Origin: Amycolatopsis nalaikhensis
GTDB taxonomy: Bacteria; Actinomycetota; Actinomycetes; Mycobacteriales; Pseudonocardiaceae
Direction: 5' to 3'
DNA: 64,000 nt
Assembly (NCBI RefSeq): GCF_030264295.1
Contig: NZ_CP127173.1
Location: 1,743,501 to 1,807,500 of the forward strand
The position numbers and the translations under genes are program-made. Below are positions 56,147 to 64,000 of the stretch, one piece after another. Position 1 is the first letter of the stretch; every line of letters begins with the position of its first letter. The notes under the pieces were generated by a model. It was not told the origin of the DNA, did no database searches, and worked only from the letters and a program-made list of their open reading frames with translations.

Positions 56147-56437
56147 TCACCGTGCGCGGTCAGACGGTGCGTCAGCGGTGTGAGACCGCCCACCGGAGGC
56201 CCATTCCGCGGCTTCGGCGGCGGTCGTGAAGACCCGGAAGCCGGGCAGGCTCGGCGGCTCGGCACCGAGGACGACGACCGCGTCCGGGTCCTCCTGTTCG
56301 GCGGTGCGGAGGATCTGCTCGGCGGTGTCGACGGGTCCGGCGTGGACGACCTCGACGCCTTCGTCGCGCAGGAAGCGGCCGAGCGCGACGGCGGCCGCGT
56401 CGGGCCGGGTGAACTCGACGACGAGCACGCGGATCAC
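56147..56437 (-). CDS. Cobalamin-binding-domain-like small protein
   Basis: A 96-residue protein with the flavodoxin-like fold of B12-binding domains (IRVLVVEFTRPDAAAVALGRFLRDEGVEVVHAG and DPDAVVVLGAEPP). The cobalamin-ligating DxHxxG motif of methylmalonyl-CoA mutase is missing at the expected place (FTRPDAAA), so it may not bind B12. The GTG start overlaps the stop of the large membrane protein gene (GTGA), so the two are coupled. Confidence 0.72.
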   Translation of the reverse strand: MIRVLVVEFTRPDAAAVALGRFLRDEGVEVVHAGPVDTAEQILRTAEQEDPDAVVVLGAEPPSLPGFRVFTTAAEAAEWASGGRSHTADAPSDRAR

Positions 56438-58245
56438 GACTGGTCGCGCCCGCCCGCGACGGCCATGCCCGCGCCGACGAGCAACGCCGCGACGGCGGCG
56501 AGCGCGACCCAGAACCCGGTCGACGGGCTCGCGTCGCCGAGCGCGCCGCCGACGAGCGGCAGTTCCGCGGCGTGCAGCCCGGTGAGCAGAGCGGCACCGG
56601 CGAGCAGGGCGGCGGCGGGCTTCGGCCGCGACCGCAGCGCGAGCGCGGCGGCCCCGACGACGACCACGACGGCGGTGAGCAGCCCCCACGACGGCGTGTC
56701 GAAGTTCGACCAGAGCCCGGGGGCGACGTAACCGGGAACGCTGAAGACGGGCAGCCCGAAGGCGGCGACGGCCAGCACGGCCCCGGCGACGACGGGGGTG
56801 AGCAGGCCACCGTCGGCGGTGCTGTTCCCGGCGTCTTCGCGTTCGACGACGCCGGTCCCGACGACGGCGAGCGCGAGCAGGGCGGCGAGCACGAGGGCGG
56901 CGAACGTCCAGGCGGCGCCGGCACCGAGGTCGTAGCCGAAGGCGGGCGCGGCGGTGCCCCCGAACCCGGCGAGGTTGCCGGCCTGGGTGGCGGTGAGGGC
57001 GGTGTTCAGGACGGCGGTCCCGGCCAGAACGATCCCGGCCCAGGCGAGCCCCAGCACGGGCCGCGCCGCGGCGGCGGTCTTCGGCACGAGAGTGCCGAGG
57101 GAGAGAACGGCGACCAGAAGGGCGGCGACGAGCAGGAACCACCGGGCCGGACTTTCGGCGGCGGCGCTGACGGGCGTCACGGCCCCGGGGTTGAGCGCGG
57201 TGACGGCGACCTGCGGCGCGAAGGTGCCGACGACCGCGGCGGCCGCGGTGGCCAGGCCGAGCAGGCCGGTGGTGAGCCGCCACCAGAAGAGGCCGGGCAC
57301 CCGCACTTCGGCGTCGGTCTTCGGTTTCTCGGCGAGCCGGGTGAAGGCGAGGGCGGCGGTGAGCGCCGTCGCGACGAGGACGAGACAGGGTCCCCAGGTG
57401 ACGTGCAGGTCGGCCCGGAAGAGCCCGGCCAGCAGCGCGGGAGCGGCGACGGCGAAGGCCCCGGCGGTGAGGCCGAGGAGGGTCCCGCGAGCGGTGCGTT
57501 CGGAGGGGGCGGCGAGGGCGAGCGCGGCGGCGAGCGGCAGCGCGGCGGCGATCAGGAGGTAGCCGCCGAGGGCGGGCCAGGGTCCTTCGAAGGCGGAGCG
57601 GGCGAGGAGGAAGCCGTTGTCGGAGTGGACGGGAGCGGTCAGCAGCCCGACCGACGCCGTGACGGCGAGGAGCGGGACGAGCAGCCGCCAGCGTCGTCGT
57701 TCGGGCTCGTCGCGGGGCTGGGCCCGCCAGGCGAGGACACCGGCGGCGATGGTGAGGAGGTGCCCGGCGACCAGCAGCCAGAACCCGGCGCCGACGGCCG
57801 AGCCGCCGACGAACCGGTCGGGCAGGTAGAGCTCGGGGCGGATGGTGAGGGGGCCGTTGACGGCGAACTGCAGGTCGAGGAGGAGGCGACCTGGTGCGAG
57901 GGCGGCCAGGCCGAGGACGATGCCGCCGCCGATGCCGGGCTTTTTCGCCGCGACGGCCCCGATCGCGGCGACCGCGGGGGCGAGGAAGAGGAGGGCCAGC
58001 CAGGGCCAGCTGGTGAAGCCGGGAGCGGCGTCGGGCGAGACGGGGACCAGCGCGGCGACGGTGAGCGCGAGGGCGCCTGCGGCGGTCAGTCCGATCGCGA
58101 CGGTCAGCGGCCGGGACTGCGTGTCTTCGTCGAGCCAGGGGGTTTGTGCAGGCGTGGGCATCCGCTTGCCGGTGGGACGGGCGGAGTCGGGATCCGGCGG
58201 GGTGGCGGGGGTGCTCCGGCCGGGCGGTTCTGAGCGTGGGGGCAT
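56434..58245 (-). CDS. Large polytopic membrane protein of unknown function
   Basis: A 603-residue membrane protein with about 14-16 hydrophobic segments after a Pro-rich cytosolic N-terminus. It is extremely Ala/Leu/Val-rich and I recognise no transporter signature. The ATG at 58245 is preceded by TAGCGT eight bases upstream and no ribosome site, which would fit a leaderless mRNA. An ATG at 58161 is the alternative. It is coupled to the B12-like small protein gene and lies upstream of sucCD. Confidence 0.78.
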   Translation of the reverse strand: MPPRSEPPGRSTPATPPDPDSARPTGKRMPTPAQTPWLDEDTQSRPLTVAIGLTAAGALALTVAALVPVSPDAAPGFTSWPWLALLFLAPAVAAIGAVAAKKPGIGGGIVLGLAALAPGRLLLDLQFAVNGPLTIRPELYLPDRFVGGSAVGAGFWLLVAGHLLTIAAGVLAWRAQPRDEPERRRWRLLVPLLAVTASVGLLTAPVHSDNGFLLARSAFEGPWPALGGYLLIAAALPLAAALALAAPSERTARGTLLGLTAGAFAVAAPALLAGLFRADLHVTWGPCLVLVATALTAALAFTRLAEKPKTDAEVRVPGLFWWRLTTGLLGLATAAAAVVGTFAPQVAVTALNPGAVTPVSAAAESPARWFLLVAALLVAVLSLGTLVPKTAAAARPVLGLAWAGIVLAGTAVLNTALTATQAGNLAGFGGTAAPAFGYDLGAGAAWTFAALVLAALLALAVVGTGVVEREDAGNSTADGGLLTPVVAGAVLAVAAFGLPVFSVPGYVAPGLWSNFDTPSWGLLTAVVVVVGAAALALRSRPKPAAALLAGAALLTGLHAAELPLVGGALGDASPSTGFWVALAAVAALLVGAGMAVAGGRDQS

Positions 58246-59182
58246 TGCCAGCGACGCTAGCAAGTTCGGGCCGGGGCGGAGGGGCCAGCGGGGCGCGAGT
58301 CGCCGAGTGGATGGGGTGGGTTTGGGGCGCGGGTCGCCGAGTCGGGTGGCGGCCGGGCGGCCGGAGAGTGCCGGGAGCACGAGTCGCCGCGCGGGCTGGC
58401 CGGGGTTTTGGGGTGCGGGCAGCTGAGCGGATGCGGGCGAGTGGGCCGATCCCGGACGTGCGAGCTGTCGAGCGGGCCGGGCCGGGCCGGGGCTGCCGGG
58501 CGAGCGGGGGTGGCTCCGGCTGGCGCATCGGCGCGGGCCGGAGGGCGCCGAGCGAGCCAGGGCCGGATGAGACTCGAGTTGGCGAGCAACCCCGCGAGCT
58601 TCCCGGGCGTCCGTTTGTCAGAGCCGGGTGGCGCCGGGTCACGGGGGATGCGATCGCGCCGCGTGGGAGATCGGCCGCTTAGTCGGGTGCGGAGCGGGGC
58701 GCAAGGGGACAAATCCGGCACCTAAACCGGATCTTGGGCCGCCAGTCGACGAGCGGTTCACTTGCGTCGATGAACGGTCGACTTCGGCCGCCTCGATGCA
58801 GCACCACATCCGCGCCCGAGAACGCGGGACAGCGGCCGGACGTGTCGAAAAGGCTTGAACATCCGCAGGCAAACCCTTATTCCGGCCCCAACCGCCGCCG
58901 ACGCCGTGGAGAGCATTCGACCGACCGCAAGGGCTGTAAGGCAAGTCACAACCAATGCAGTAAACCCCGTCTGACTTTGCGTAATTCCCACAGGTGAGCG
59001 CGCTCCGCTGACCACCCGTTCGGCCGACGCGCGGGGCAGATCTTGCCTACAGCGGTGCCCCTTCGTTACTGTCCCCCGGTCCCCATTACAGTCAGGTCAC
59101 GAAGTAGGACGACGAGCAAACCGCCCCCGAGGTTGGCTCACCGGGTTCCCCCGCCCGCAGTCCTCGACCCGGCTCCCCGACG
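58246..59182. other. Gene-free interval upstream of the M23 peptidase
   Basis: About 0.94 kb. The first 350 bases are G-rich low-complexity sequence with degenerate repeats around CGAGTCGCCG (58299, 58335 and 58380 regions). The open frames here are Arg/Gly-rich and unlikely to be genes. The right half is less GC-rich and may hold the promoter and leader of the peptidase gene. I looked for a c-di-AMP (ydaO-type) riboswitch and could not recognise one. Confidence 0.5.
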
Positions 59183-60010
59183 ATGGAAGGCCCTGTCTTG
59201 GCTTCACACCGCTCCCCCGGCGGCCAAGCTCCTTCCCCGGCACTGAAGGACGCGCTCGAAGGCGCGGTCGTCCGTGTCCGGGGTGCGCACCGCATCGCCC
59301 CGCCCTCTTCGGCCCTTCGCGGCCGTGTCGTGGTCGCCGCCGTCGCGGCTGGTGCGTTCGCCGCCGCCGCCGCGGGACAGACCCTGAAGTCGGTCACGGA
59401 CTCCGATGCCGCCGTCACCCCCCTGGCCAACAGCCAGGACGCCAGCGCCTCGCTGACCGCGGGAGGTGCGGGCTCCGGGGGCGCCCCGGAACTCCTGCCG
59501 ACCGGCCACGCCGTCGACGCCTCCGCCGAAGCCGCGAAGCTCTCCGACAGCGCCTCCGTCACGCAGGCCCGTGAGCAGCGCGAAGCCGACGCCGCCCGCA
59601 AGGCCGCCGAAGAAGCCGCTCGCCCCAAGACCTGCCTCCCGGCCCACGGGACCTTCACCTCGGGCTTCGGTGCCCGGTGGGGCACGAGCCACCTCGGCAT
59701 CGACATCGCCAACTCCATCGGCACCCCGATCTACGCCGCCTCCGACGGCACCGTGATCGACGCCGGGCCGGCCAGCGGCTTCGGCCTCTGGGTGCGGATC
59801 CAGCTCGACGACGGCACCATCCAGGTCTACGGCCACATGAACTCCTTCTCGGTCAAGGAAGGCCAGAAGGTCAAGTGCGGCCAGCAGATCGCCGAGATCG
59901 GCAACCGCGGCCAGAGCACCGGCCCGCACCTGCACTTCGAGGTCTGGCAGAACGGCACCAAGAAGATCGACCCCCGGCCCTGGCTGGCCGCGCGCGGCGT
60001 CGTCATCTGA
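59183..60010 (+). CDS. M23 family metallopeptidase (LytM domain)
   Basis: A 275-residue envelope peptidase. A cytosolic stretch of about 48 residues is followed by a transmembrane/signal helix (VVVAAVAAGAFAAAAAG), a linker with a short coiled coil rich in Ala, Glu and Lys, and a C-terminal LytM domain. Zinc ligands are seen in HLGIDIA and HLHFEV. It probably cleaves peptidoglycan cross-links. The position near sucCD and pcrA matches Rv0950c. Confidence 0.92.
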   Translation: MEGPVLASHRSPGGQAPSPALKDALEGAVVRVRGAHRIAPPSSALRGRVVVAAVAAGAFAAAAAGQTLKSVTDSDAAVTPLANSQDASASLTAGGAGSGGAPELLPTGHAVDASAEAAKLSDSASVTQAREQREADAARKAAEEAARPKTCLPAHGTFTSGFGARWGTSHLGIDIANSIGTPIYAASDGTVIDAGPASGFGLWVRIQLDDGTIQVYGHMNSFSVKEGQKVKCGQQIAEIGNRGQSTGPHLHFEVWQNGTKKIDPRPWLAARGVVI

Positions 60011-60089
60011 GCCTGCCGCTCCGACCGATTCACCACGGCCGTCCACAACGGCCAACGCAGGAAACCCCGCTGTAGAGCCATGATCCGCC

Positions 60090-60115
60090 GCCGAGGGCCG
60101 ACGACGTCCCTCGGC
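60090..60115 (+). terminator. Possible hairpin downstream of the M23 gene
   Basis: GCCGAGGG (60090-60097) and CCCTCGGC (60108-60115) form an 8-bp perfect stem with a 10-base loop about 80 bases after the stop. There is no T-run, so the terminator role is doubtful. Confidence 0.35.
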
Positions 60116-60275
60116 CGCGACGCTCACCGCTCCGGCCGGGACACCGGTGCGCCCGGCCGCCGCCCGGCGGTCCGCAGCCGAAATCCCTTCAGGCCGCCCG
60201 GAACCCCCGCGGGCACCCGGAACCACCCTCAGCCTCTTCAAGGCCCCCCAAAAGCCGCTCAGCGCCCGCAACCAG

Positions 60276-60656
60276 CTACCGCTGCCCGCCCGGCAAGCGG
60301 CGGATGAAGTACGCGACGGCGACCTGCCACACCGTGCACAGTTCCGCGGGCCGGCGCACCGGCACCCACCCCCAGGACACGGCGCCCCCCGCGGAGCGGA
60401 CACGCGCGGCGCGGCGACGCGTCGTCCAGCGGCGTCCCCGGCCGCAGGTGACACATCGCCCGTCCGCGCCGAGCTCGTGCTGCCTGAGCAGCGCTCGCCA
60501 AGCGGCGGCCAGCCGGCACGCCTCCGCTCCCGCACGCGAAGAAATTCCTGAAGCCCCCGAAGGCTCCCGACCCCGATCGGGAACCGTCGACCCCAGGACT
60601 CCTCGCAGGTATTTCTGTACCCCTTCGGCCAGCAGGCCAAACAGCACCGCGTCCAC
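60276..60656 (-). CDS. Small Cys-containing protein, predicted SOS-regulated
   Basis: A 126-residue protein of unknown function. The C-terminal half looks conserved: GRCVTCGRGRRW with a CxxC pair and LCTVWQVAVAYFIRRLPGG at the end, a pattern I associate with small Pseudonocardiaceae proteins. It may bind zinc. The GTG at 60656 is preceded by GGAGGGGG at nine bases and by a LexA-type box 18 bases upstream. It lies just downstream of pcrA on the same strand. Function cannot be assigned. Confidence 0.65.
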   Translation of the reverse strand: MDAVLFGLLAEGVQKYLRGVLGSTVPDRGREPSGASGISSRAGAEACRLAAAWRALLRQHELGADGRCVTCGRGRRWTTRRRAARVRSAGGAVSWGWVPVRRPAELCTVWQVAVAYFIRRLPGGQR

Positions 60657-60674
60657 ACCACACTACCCCCTCCG

Positions 60675-60690
60675 TCGAACTCTTGTTCGA
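60675..60690 (-). promoter_or_regulatory. LexA (SOS) box upstream of the small Cys-containing gene
   Basis: TCGAACTCTTGTTCGA matches TCGAAC-N4-GTTCGA exactly in both half-sites. It is 18 bases before the GTG at 60656 and 83 bases after the pcrA stop. No rightward gene begins nearby, so the leftward small gene is the only plausible target. Confidence 0.8.
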
Positions 60691-60772
60691 GTACGGGGTC
60701 AGTTGTACCGGGTGGGTACGACGATTCCGGCGGCGATCGGGGAGATCGCCGCCGGGTTCACTCGGACGGGTG

Positions 60773-63184
60773 TTAGAGCTTCACCATCGGCACGCTGCCG
60801 ATGAGCATCAGGCGGACCTTCCCGGCCGCGCCGAAGTCGATCGTCGCCGTGGCGCGGGGGCCGACGCCGTCGCACGAGATCACCGTGCCCAGGCCGTACT
60901 TGTCGTGGCTGACCCGGTCGCCGACGTCCAGCTTCAGCGCCACCGTGTCCTTCCAGCCCTTCCCGAACGACGACGTGCCCGGCGAAGACGGCGAAGACGA
61001 CCGGCGGCCGCCCCACGTCGTCGCCGCGCGCGGTGTGCCCCGCGAGCCGGAACCGAAGCCGAACCCAGCGCTCGAGGGCTCCAGCCGCCGCCAGTCGACG
61101 AGGTCCGGCGGCAGCTCGTCGAGGAACCGCGACGCCGGGTTCATCGACGGCTGGCCCCACGCCGAGCGCGTGATCGCGCGCGAGACGTACAACCGCTGGC
61201 GCGCCCGGGTGATCGCGACGTACGCGAGCCGCCGTTCCTCGGCCAGCTCCGTCGGATCGCCCAACGCGCGCATGTGCGGGAAGACGCCGTCCTCCCAGCC
61301 GGTGCAGAACACCACCGGGTACTCCAGGCCCTTCGCGGTGTGCACGGTCATCAGCGTGACCACGCCCGCGCCGCCGTCGCCTTCCTCGCCGCCGTCGGGC
61401 GAAGGGACCGAGTCCGCGTCCGCGACCAGCGACACGCGCTCGAGGAACGCGGGCAGCGAGCCGGGCGCCGGAACGCCGTCCTCCACGACCAGTTCGGCGT
61501 TCTCGTCCGCGGCGACCTCGGCGGTGATCTCGGCGAACTCCCGCGCCACCGTGACGAGCTCGTCGAGGTTCTCCACGCGCGTGTGGTCCTGCGGGTCGTC
61601 GGACTCCTCGAGCTCGACGCGGTAGCCGGTCTTCTCCAGCACGGCTTCCAGCACGTCGTGCACCTCGGCGCCGGAGGCGACCAGCTCGCCCAGCTCGTCG
61701 AGCAGCGCGACGAACCCGCCGATCGCCTTGACCGACCGCGGGTTCAGCAGCGGCAGCTTCCCGTCGACGGCGTCGCGGAGCGCTTGCGCGAACGAGATCC
61801 GCTCGCGCTCGGCGTGCGTCGCCACGACGGCTTCGGCGCGGTCGCCGATGCCGCGCTTGGGCACGTTCAGCACGCGCCGCAGGCTGACCGTGTCTTCTGG
61901 GTTCGCCAGCACGCGCAGGTACGCGATCATGTCGCGGACTTCGCGCCGCTCGTAGAACCGCACGCCGCCGACGACCTTGTACGGCAGGCCGAGCCGGATG
62001 AAGATCTCTTCGAAGACGCGGGACTGGTTGTTGGTGCGGTAGAAGACGGCGACGTCGGAGTAGTCGGCTTCGCCCTTCTCCGCCAGCGCGTCGATCTCGC
62101 CCGCGACGAACGCGGCTTCGTCGTGGTCGTTGTCCGCGACGTAGCCGACGATCTTCTCGCCGTCGCCCGAGTCCGTCCACAGCCGCTTCGCGCGGCGGTT
62201 CGGGTTCCGCTCGATCACGGCGTTCGCCGCGGACAGGATCGTCTGCGTGGAGCGGTAGTTCTGCTCCAGCAGGATGGTGTGCGCGTTGGGGAAGTCCCGC
62301 TCGAACTCCTCGATGTTGCGGATCGTCGCGCCGCGGAAGGCGTAGATCGACTGGTCCGCGTCACCGACGACGCACAGCTCGGCCGGCTCGACACCCGCTT
62401 CGTTCGGCGCCGTCCCGGCCAGCTCGCGCACCAGCGTGTACTGCGCGTGGTTCGTGTCCTGGTACTCGTCGACCAGCACGTGGCGGAACCGCCGCCGGTA
62501 GTACTCGGCGACCGCCGGGAACGCCTGCAGCAGCGAGACCGTGCGCATGATGAGGTCGTCGAAGTCGAACGCGTTGGCCAGGGACAGCCGCCGCTGGTAC
62601 TCGACGTAGACCTCGGCGACGCGGCGTTCGAGGTCGTTGCCCGCGTTCGCCGCCGCCGTCTCCGGGTCGGTCAGCTCGTTCTTGAGGTTCGAGATGTGCA
62701 CGGCGAGCGTGCGCGCGGCGTACCGCTTCGGGTCGATGTCGAGGTCGCGCGCCACCAGCGTGATGAGCCGCTTGGTGTCGTCGGAGTCGTAGATGGAGAA
62801 GTTCGACGACATGTCGAGCGTCTTCGCCTCGCGGCGCAGGATCCGCACGCACATCGAGTGGAACGTGGACACCCACATCGCGTTCGCGCGGCGCCCGACG
62901 AGCGCGGCGACGCGCTCGCGCATCTCGGCGGCGGCCTTGTTGGTGAAGGTGATCGCCATGATCTCGCCGGGGTGCACCCGGCGTTGCCCGAGCAGGTAGG
63001 CGATCCGGCGGGTCAGCACCCGGGTCTTGCCCGATCCCGCGCCCGCCACCACCAGCAGCGGGCCACCGGCGTGGGTGACGGCTTCGCGCTGGGCGGGGTT
63101 CAGGTCGTCGAGCAGCTCGGCCTGCCCGCCGGTGGCGGGCTTGCGCACGGGGGTCTCGGCGGGGAGATCGAAGAGGGTGTCCAT
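60773..63184 (-). CDS. pcrA: ATP-dependent DNA helicase PcrA/UvrD
   Basis: Superfamily 1A 3'-5' helicase for nucleotide-excision repair and replication-conflict resolution; 803 residues. Q motif LNPAQREAVTHAGGP, Walker A AGAGSGKT ending at T54 (K53), DEYQDTNHAQ (motif II), GDADQSIYAFRGA (motif III), and later TVHTAKGLEYPVVF and VAITRARQRLYVS. The C-terminal Tudor-like domain (GDRVSHDKYGLGTVIS) that contacts RNA polymerase is present. Confidence 0.96.
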   Translation of the reverse strand: MDTLFDLPAETPVRKPATGGQAELLDDLNPAQREAVTHAGGPLLVVAGAGSGKTRVLTRRIAYLLGQRRVHPGEIMAITFTNKAAAEMRERVAALVGRRANAMWVSTFHSMCVRILRREAKTLDMSSNFSIYDSDDTKRLITLVARDLDIDPKRYAARTLAVHISNLKNELTDPETAAANAGNDLERRVAEVYVEYQRRLSLANAFDFDDLIMRTVSLLQAFPAVAEYYRRRFRHVLVDEYQDTNHAQYTLVRELAGTAPNEAGVEPAELCVVGDADQSIYAFRGATIRNIEEFERDFPNAHTILLEQNYRSTQTILSAANAVIERNPNRRAKRLWTDSGDGEKIVGYVADNDHDEAAFVAGEIDALAEKGEADYSDVAVFYRTNNQSRVFEEIFIRLGLPYKVVGGVRFYERREVRDMIAYLRVLANPEDTVSLRRVLNVPKRGIGDRAEAVVATHAERERISFAQALRDAVDGKLPLLNPRSVKAIGGFVALLDELGELVASGAEVHDVLEAVLEKTGYRVELEESDDPQDHTRVENLDELVTVAREFAEITAEVAADENAELVVEDGVPAPGSLPAFLERVSLVADADSVPSPDGGEEGDGGAGVVTLMTVHTAKGLEYPVVFCTGWEDGVFPHMRALGDPTELAEERRLAYVAITRARQRLYVSRAITRSAWGQPSMNPASRFLDELPPDLVDWRRLEPSSAGFGFGSGSRGTPRAATTWGGRRSSSPSSPGTSSFGKGWKDTVALKLDVGDRVSHDKYGLGTVISCDGVGPRATATIDFGAAGKVRLMLIGSVPMVKL

Positions 63185-63241
63185 CGTCTGTCCACGCTAC
63201 CCCGGGCGGGTCCGGACCCGGCAGAGTCCGGGGGCGCGCGT

Positions 63242-63338
63242 CCCGAGCGGGCTGAAGGGGACGTTCATCGCATCTGACGCGCTGAAGGGGACTTTCCTCG
63301 CATGTGACGAGAGGAAAGTCCCCTTCGGCCCGCTCGGG
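63242..63338. repeat. Intergenic repeat element: 30-bp tandem duplication framed by a 21-bp inverted repeat
   Basis: Arms at 63242-63262 and 63318-63338 (CCCGAGCGGGCTGAAGGGGA type, one mismatch) enclose two diverged 30-bp direct repeats (63251-63280 and 63281-63310) starting GCTGAAGGGGAC. The second repeat pairs with the right part through a 15-bp arm (AAGGGGACTTTCCTC). It lies between divergent pcrA and DUF1707 genes and has the same architecture as the element at 27614-27708. Confidence 0.85.
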
Positions 63339-63415
63339 TACCGCGCCGGGCGTAGCCGGAGGTGTCGCCTGGCGTCCGACGCGCGACGGGCGCGGCGCGC
63401 GGAGCATCGACGGAC

Positions 63416-63841
63416 ATGGAAACCACTCCCACCGCCCGCATCCGGGCCGCCGACGCCGACCGCGAGCGCGTCGCCACCGCCGTCCAGACCGCCGGCTCCG
63501 AAGGCCGGCTCACCCTCGAAGAGGTCGAAGAGCGCCTCACCCGCGTCTACGCCGCGCGGTTCACGGACGAGCTGACCGAGCTCACCGCCGACCTGCCGCG
63601 GCCGGACCCGCCCCGGCCCGGCTTCCCGCTGACGCGGGAGGCGTTGCGCCGCCACCCCGCGCTGCGCCTGCACCTCGCCGTGGCGGTCGCCGTCGCGGTG
63701 CTGGTGATCGTGCGCTGGGCGGTGCTGGGCGCCGGGTTCTTCTGGCCCGCGTTCCCGCTGTTCTGGCTCACCGTGAGCGTCTTCGTTCATGCTCGGGTGC
63801 GCGCGGCACGGGAACGCCCCCGCGCGGCTGTGCCATACTGA
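63416..63841 (+). CDS. DUF1707 domain-containing membrane protein
   Basis: A 141-residue protein. The N-terminal DUF1707/SHOCT-like domain (ARIRAADADRERVATAVQTAGSEGRLTLEEVEERLTRVYAARFTDELTELTADLP, given here only as landmarks) spans about 6-62. Two transmembrane segments follow (about 84-104 and 106-126). Such proteins are common in actinobacteria and of unknown function. GGAG precedes the ATG by 11 bases. The remaining 159 bases to the window end hold no gene start that I can support. Confidence 0.86.
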   Translation: METTPTARIRAADADRERVATAVQTAGSEGRLTLEEVEERLTRVYAARFTDELTELTADLPRPDPPRPGFPLTREALRRHPALRLHLAVAVAVAVLVIVRWAVLGAGFFWPAFPLFWLTVSVFVHARVRAARERPRAAVPY

Positions 63842-64000
63842 ACCCGTGCGGCACCACGCAGAGCGATTTTTTTACGGGACCCGGACTCCGGCTCCCGTGA
63901 TCGCGTAGTGCCCGAACCGCCATCACGCCAGCCCCGGAGTCCACGGACCCGGGGCTGTCGCCGTCCCTGGGGCCGGCTCCGGGCTTCGAGAAAGAGGTCC

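Noticed and set aside
58860..59180. ydaO-type c-di-AMP riboswitch upstream of the M23 peptidase
   Set aside because: The location is typical of such switches in actinobacteria, but I could not match the conserved core segments. A covariance-model search would decide.
63842..64000. Terminator or gene start at the right edge (T-run at about 63870)
   Set aside because: The T-run has no convincing stem before it, and the following hairpin (ACGGGA/TCCCGT) is on the wrong side; the window ends before any gene can be supported.

Overview
The window is about 72% G+C by eye, with dense operons, many GTG starts and 4-base ATGA/GTGA gene overlaps. Its gene content is that of a filamentous high-GC actinobacterium. 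A Pseudonocardiaceae-type genome, most likely Amycolatopsis or a close relative, fits best: SCO4848-family protein, IDH1-type isocitrate dehydrogenase, a TNT-type toxin protein, an imuA'-imuB-dnaE2 cassette and abundant intergenic palindromes. The order is mostly conserved core chromosome. From memory it parallels the Streptomyces block from the sdh/trpS region to sucCD/pcrA, and its last 16 kb parallels Mycobacterium tuberculosis Rv0949-Rv0957. I see no phage, plasmid, insertion sequence, CRISPR array, rRNA or tRNA.

Layout. 1-2.6 kb: ATPase (cut by the window edge) and BMP-type lipoprotein of a nucleoside-like ABC importer. 3.7-7.1 kb: sdhCDAB (succinate dehydrogenase). 7.3-10.5 kb: a long stem-loop repeat, a secreted subtilase, an SCO4848-family membrane protein and a D,D-carboxypeptidase. 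10.5-15.1 kb: HxlR regulator with a flavin dehydrogenase, YihY membrane protein, P-loop kinase with trpS, and a small membrane protein. 15.5-19.6 kb: GH19 chitinase behind a DasR-like site, MarR/cupin pair, exonuclease III, metallo-hydrolase, SH3-like protein. 19.8-31.9 kb: icd, small secreted and membrane proteins, methyltransferases, AraC/DUF2000, an HhH-GPD repair protein, two MFS exporters, folD.

32.1-35.2 kb: a long TNT-toxin gene that is frameshifted. 35.2-38.3 kb: pentapeptide protein, VOC protein, AraC regulator, thioesterase, methyltransferase. 38.3-45.1 kb: the SOS mutasome operon imuA'-imuB-small gene-dnaE2, read leftwards from a perfect LexA box. It carries a 42-bp minisatellite between imuA' and imuB and a frameshift near the 3' end of dnaE2. 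45.2-51.4 kb: acetyltransferases, purH, purN, a DUF6350 membrane protein. 51.5-58.2 kb: TetR/orphan ABC ATPase, DUF5336 protein, sucCD, a B12-domain-like protein and a large membrane protein. 59.2-63.8 kb: M23 peptidase, a small gene with its own LexA box, pcrA helicase and a DUF1707 protein.

The central metabolic genes (sdhCDAB, icd, sucCD) cover three steps of the TCA cycle; purH, purN and folD belong to purine and one-carbon metabolism. The DNA-damage theme is strong: imuA'-imuB-dnaE2, pcrA, xthA, the HhH-GPD protein and two LexA boxes, one of them in front of an uncharacterised protein. The most unusual non-genic signals are several classes of intergenic palindrome. Two copies of one class lie inside a protein-coding gene.
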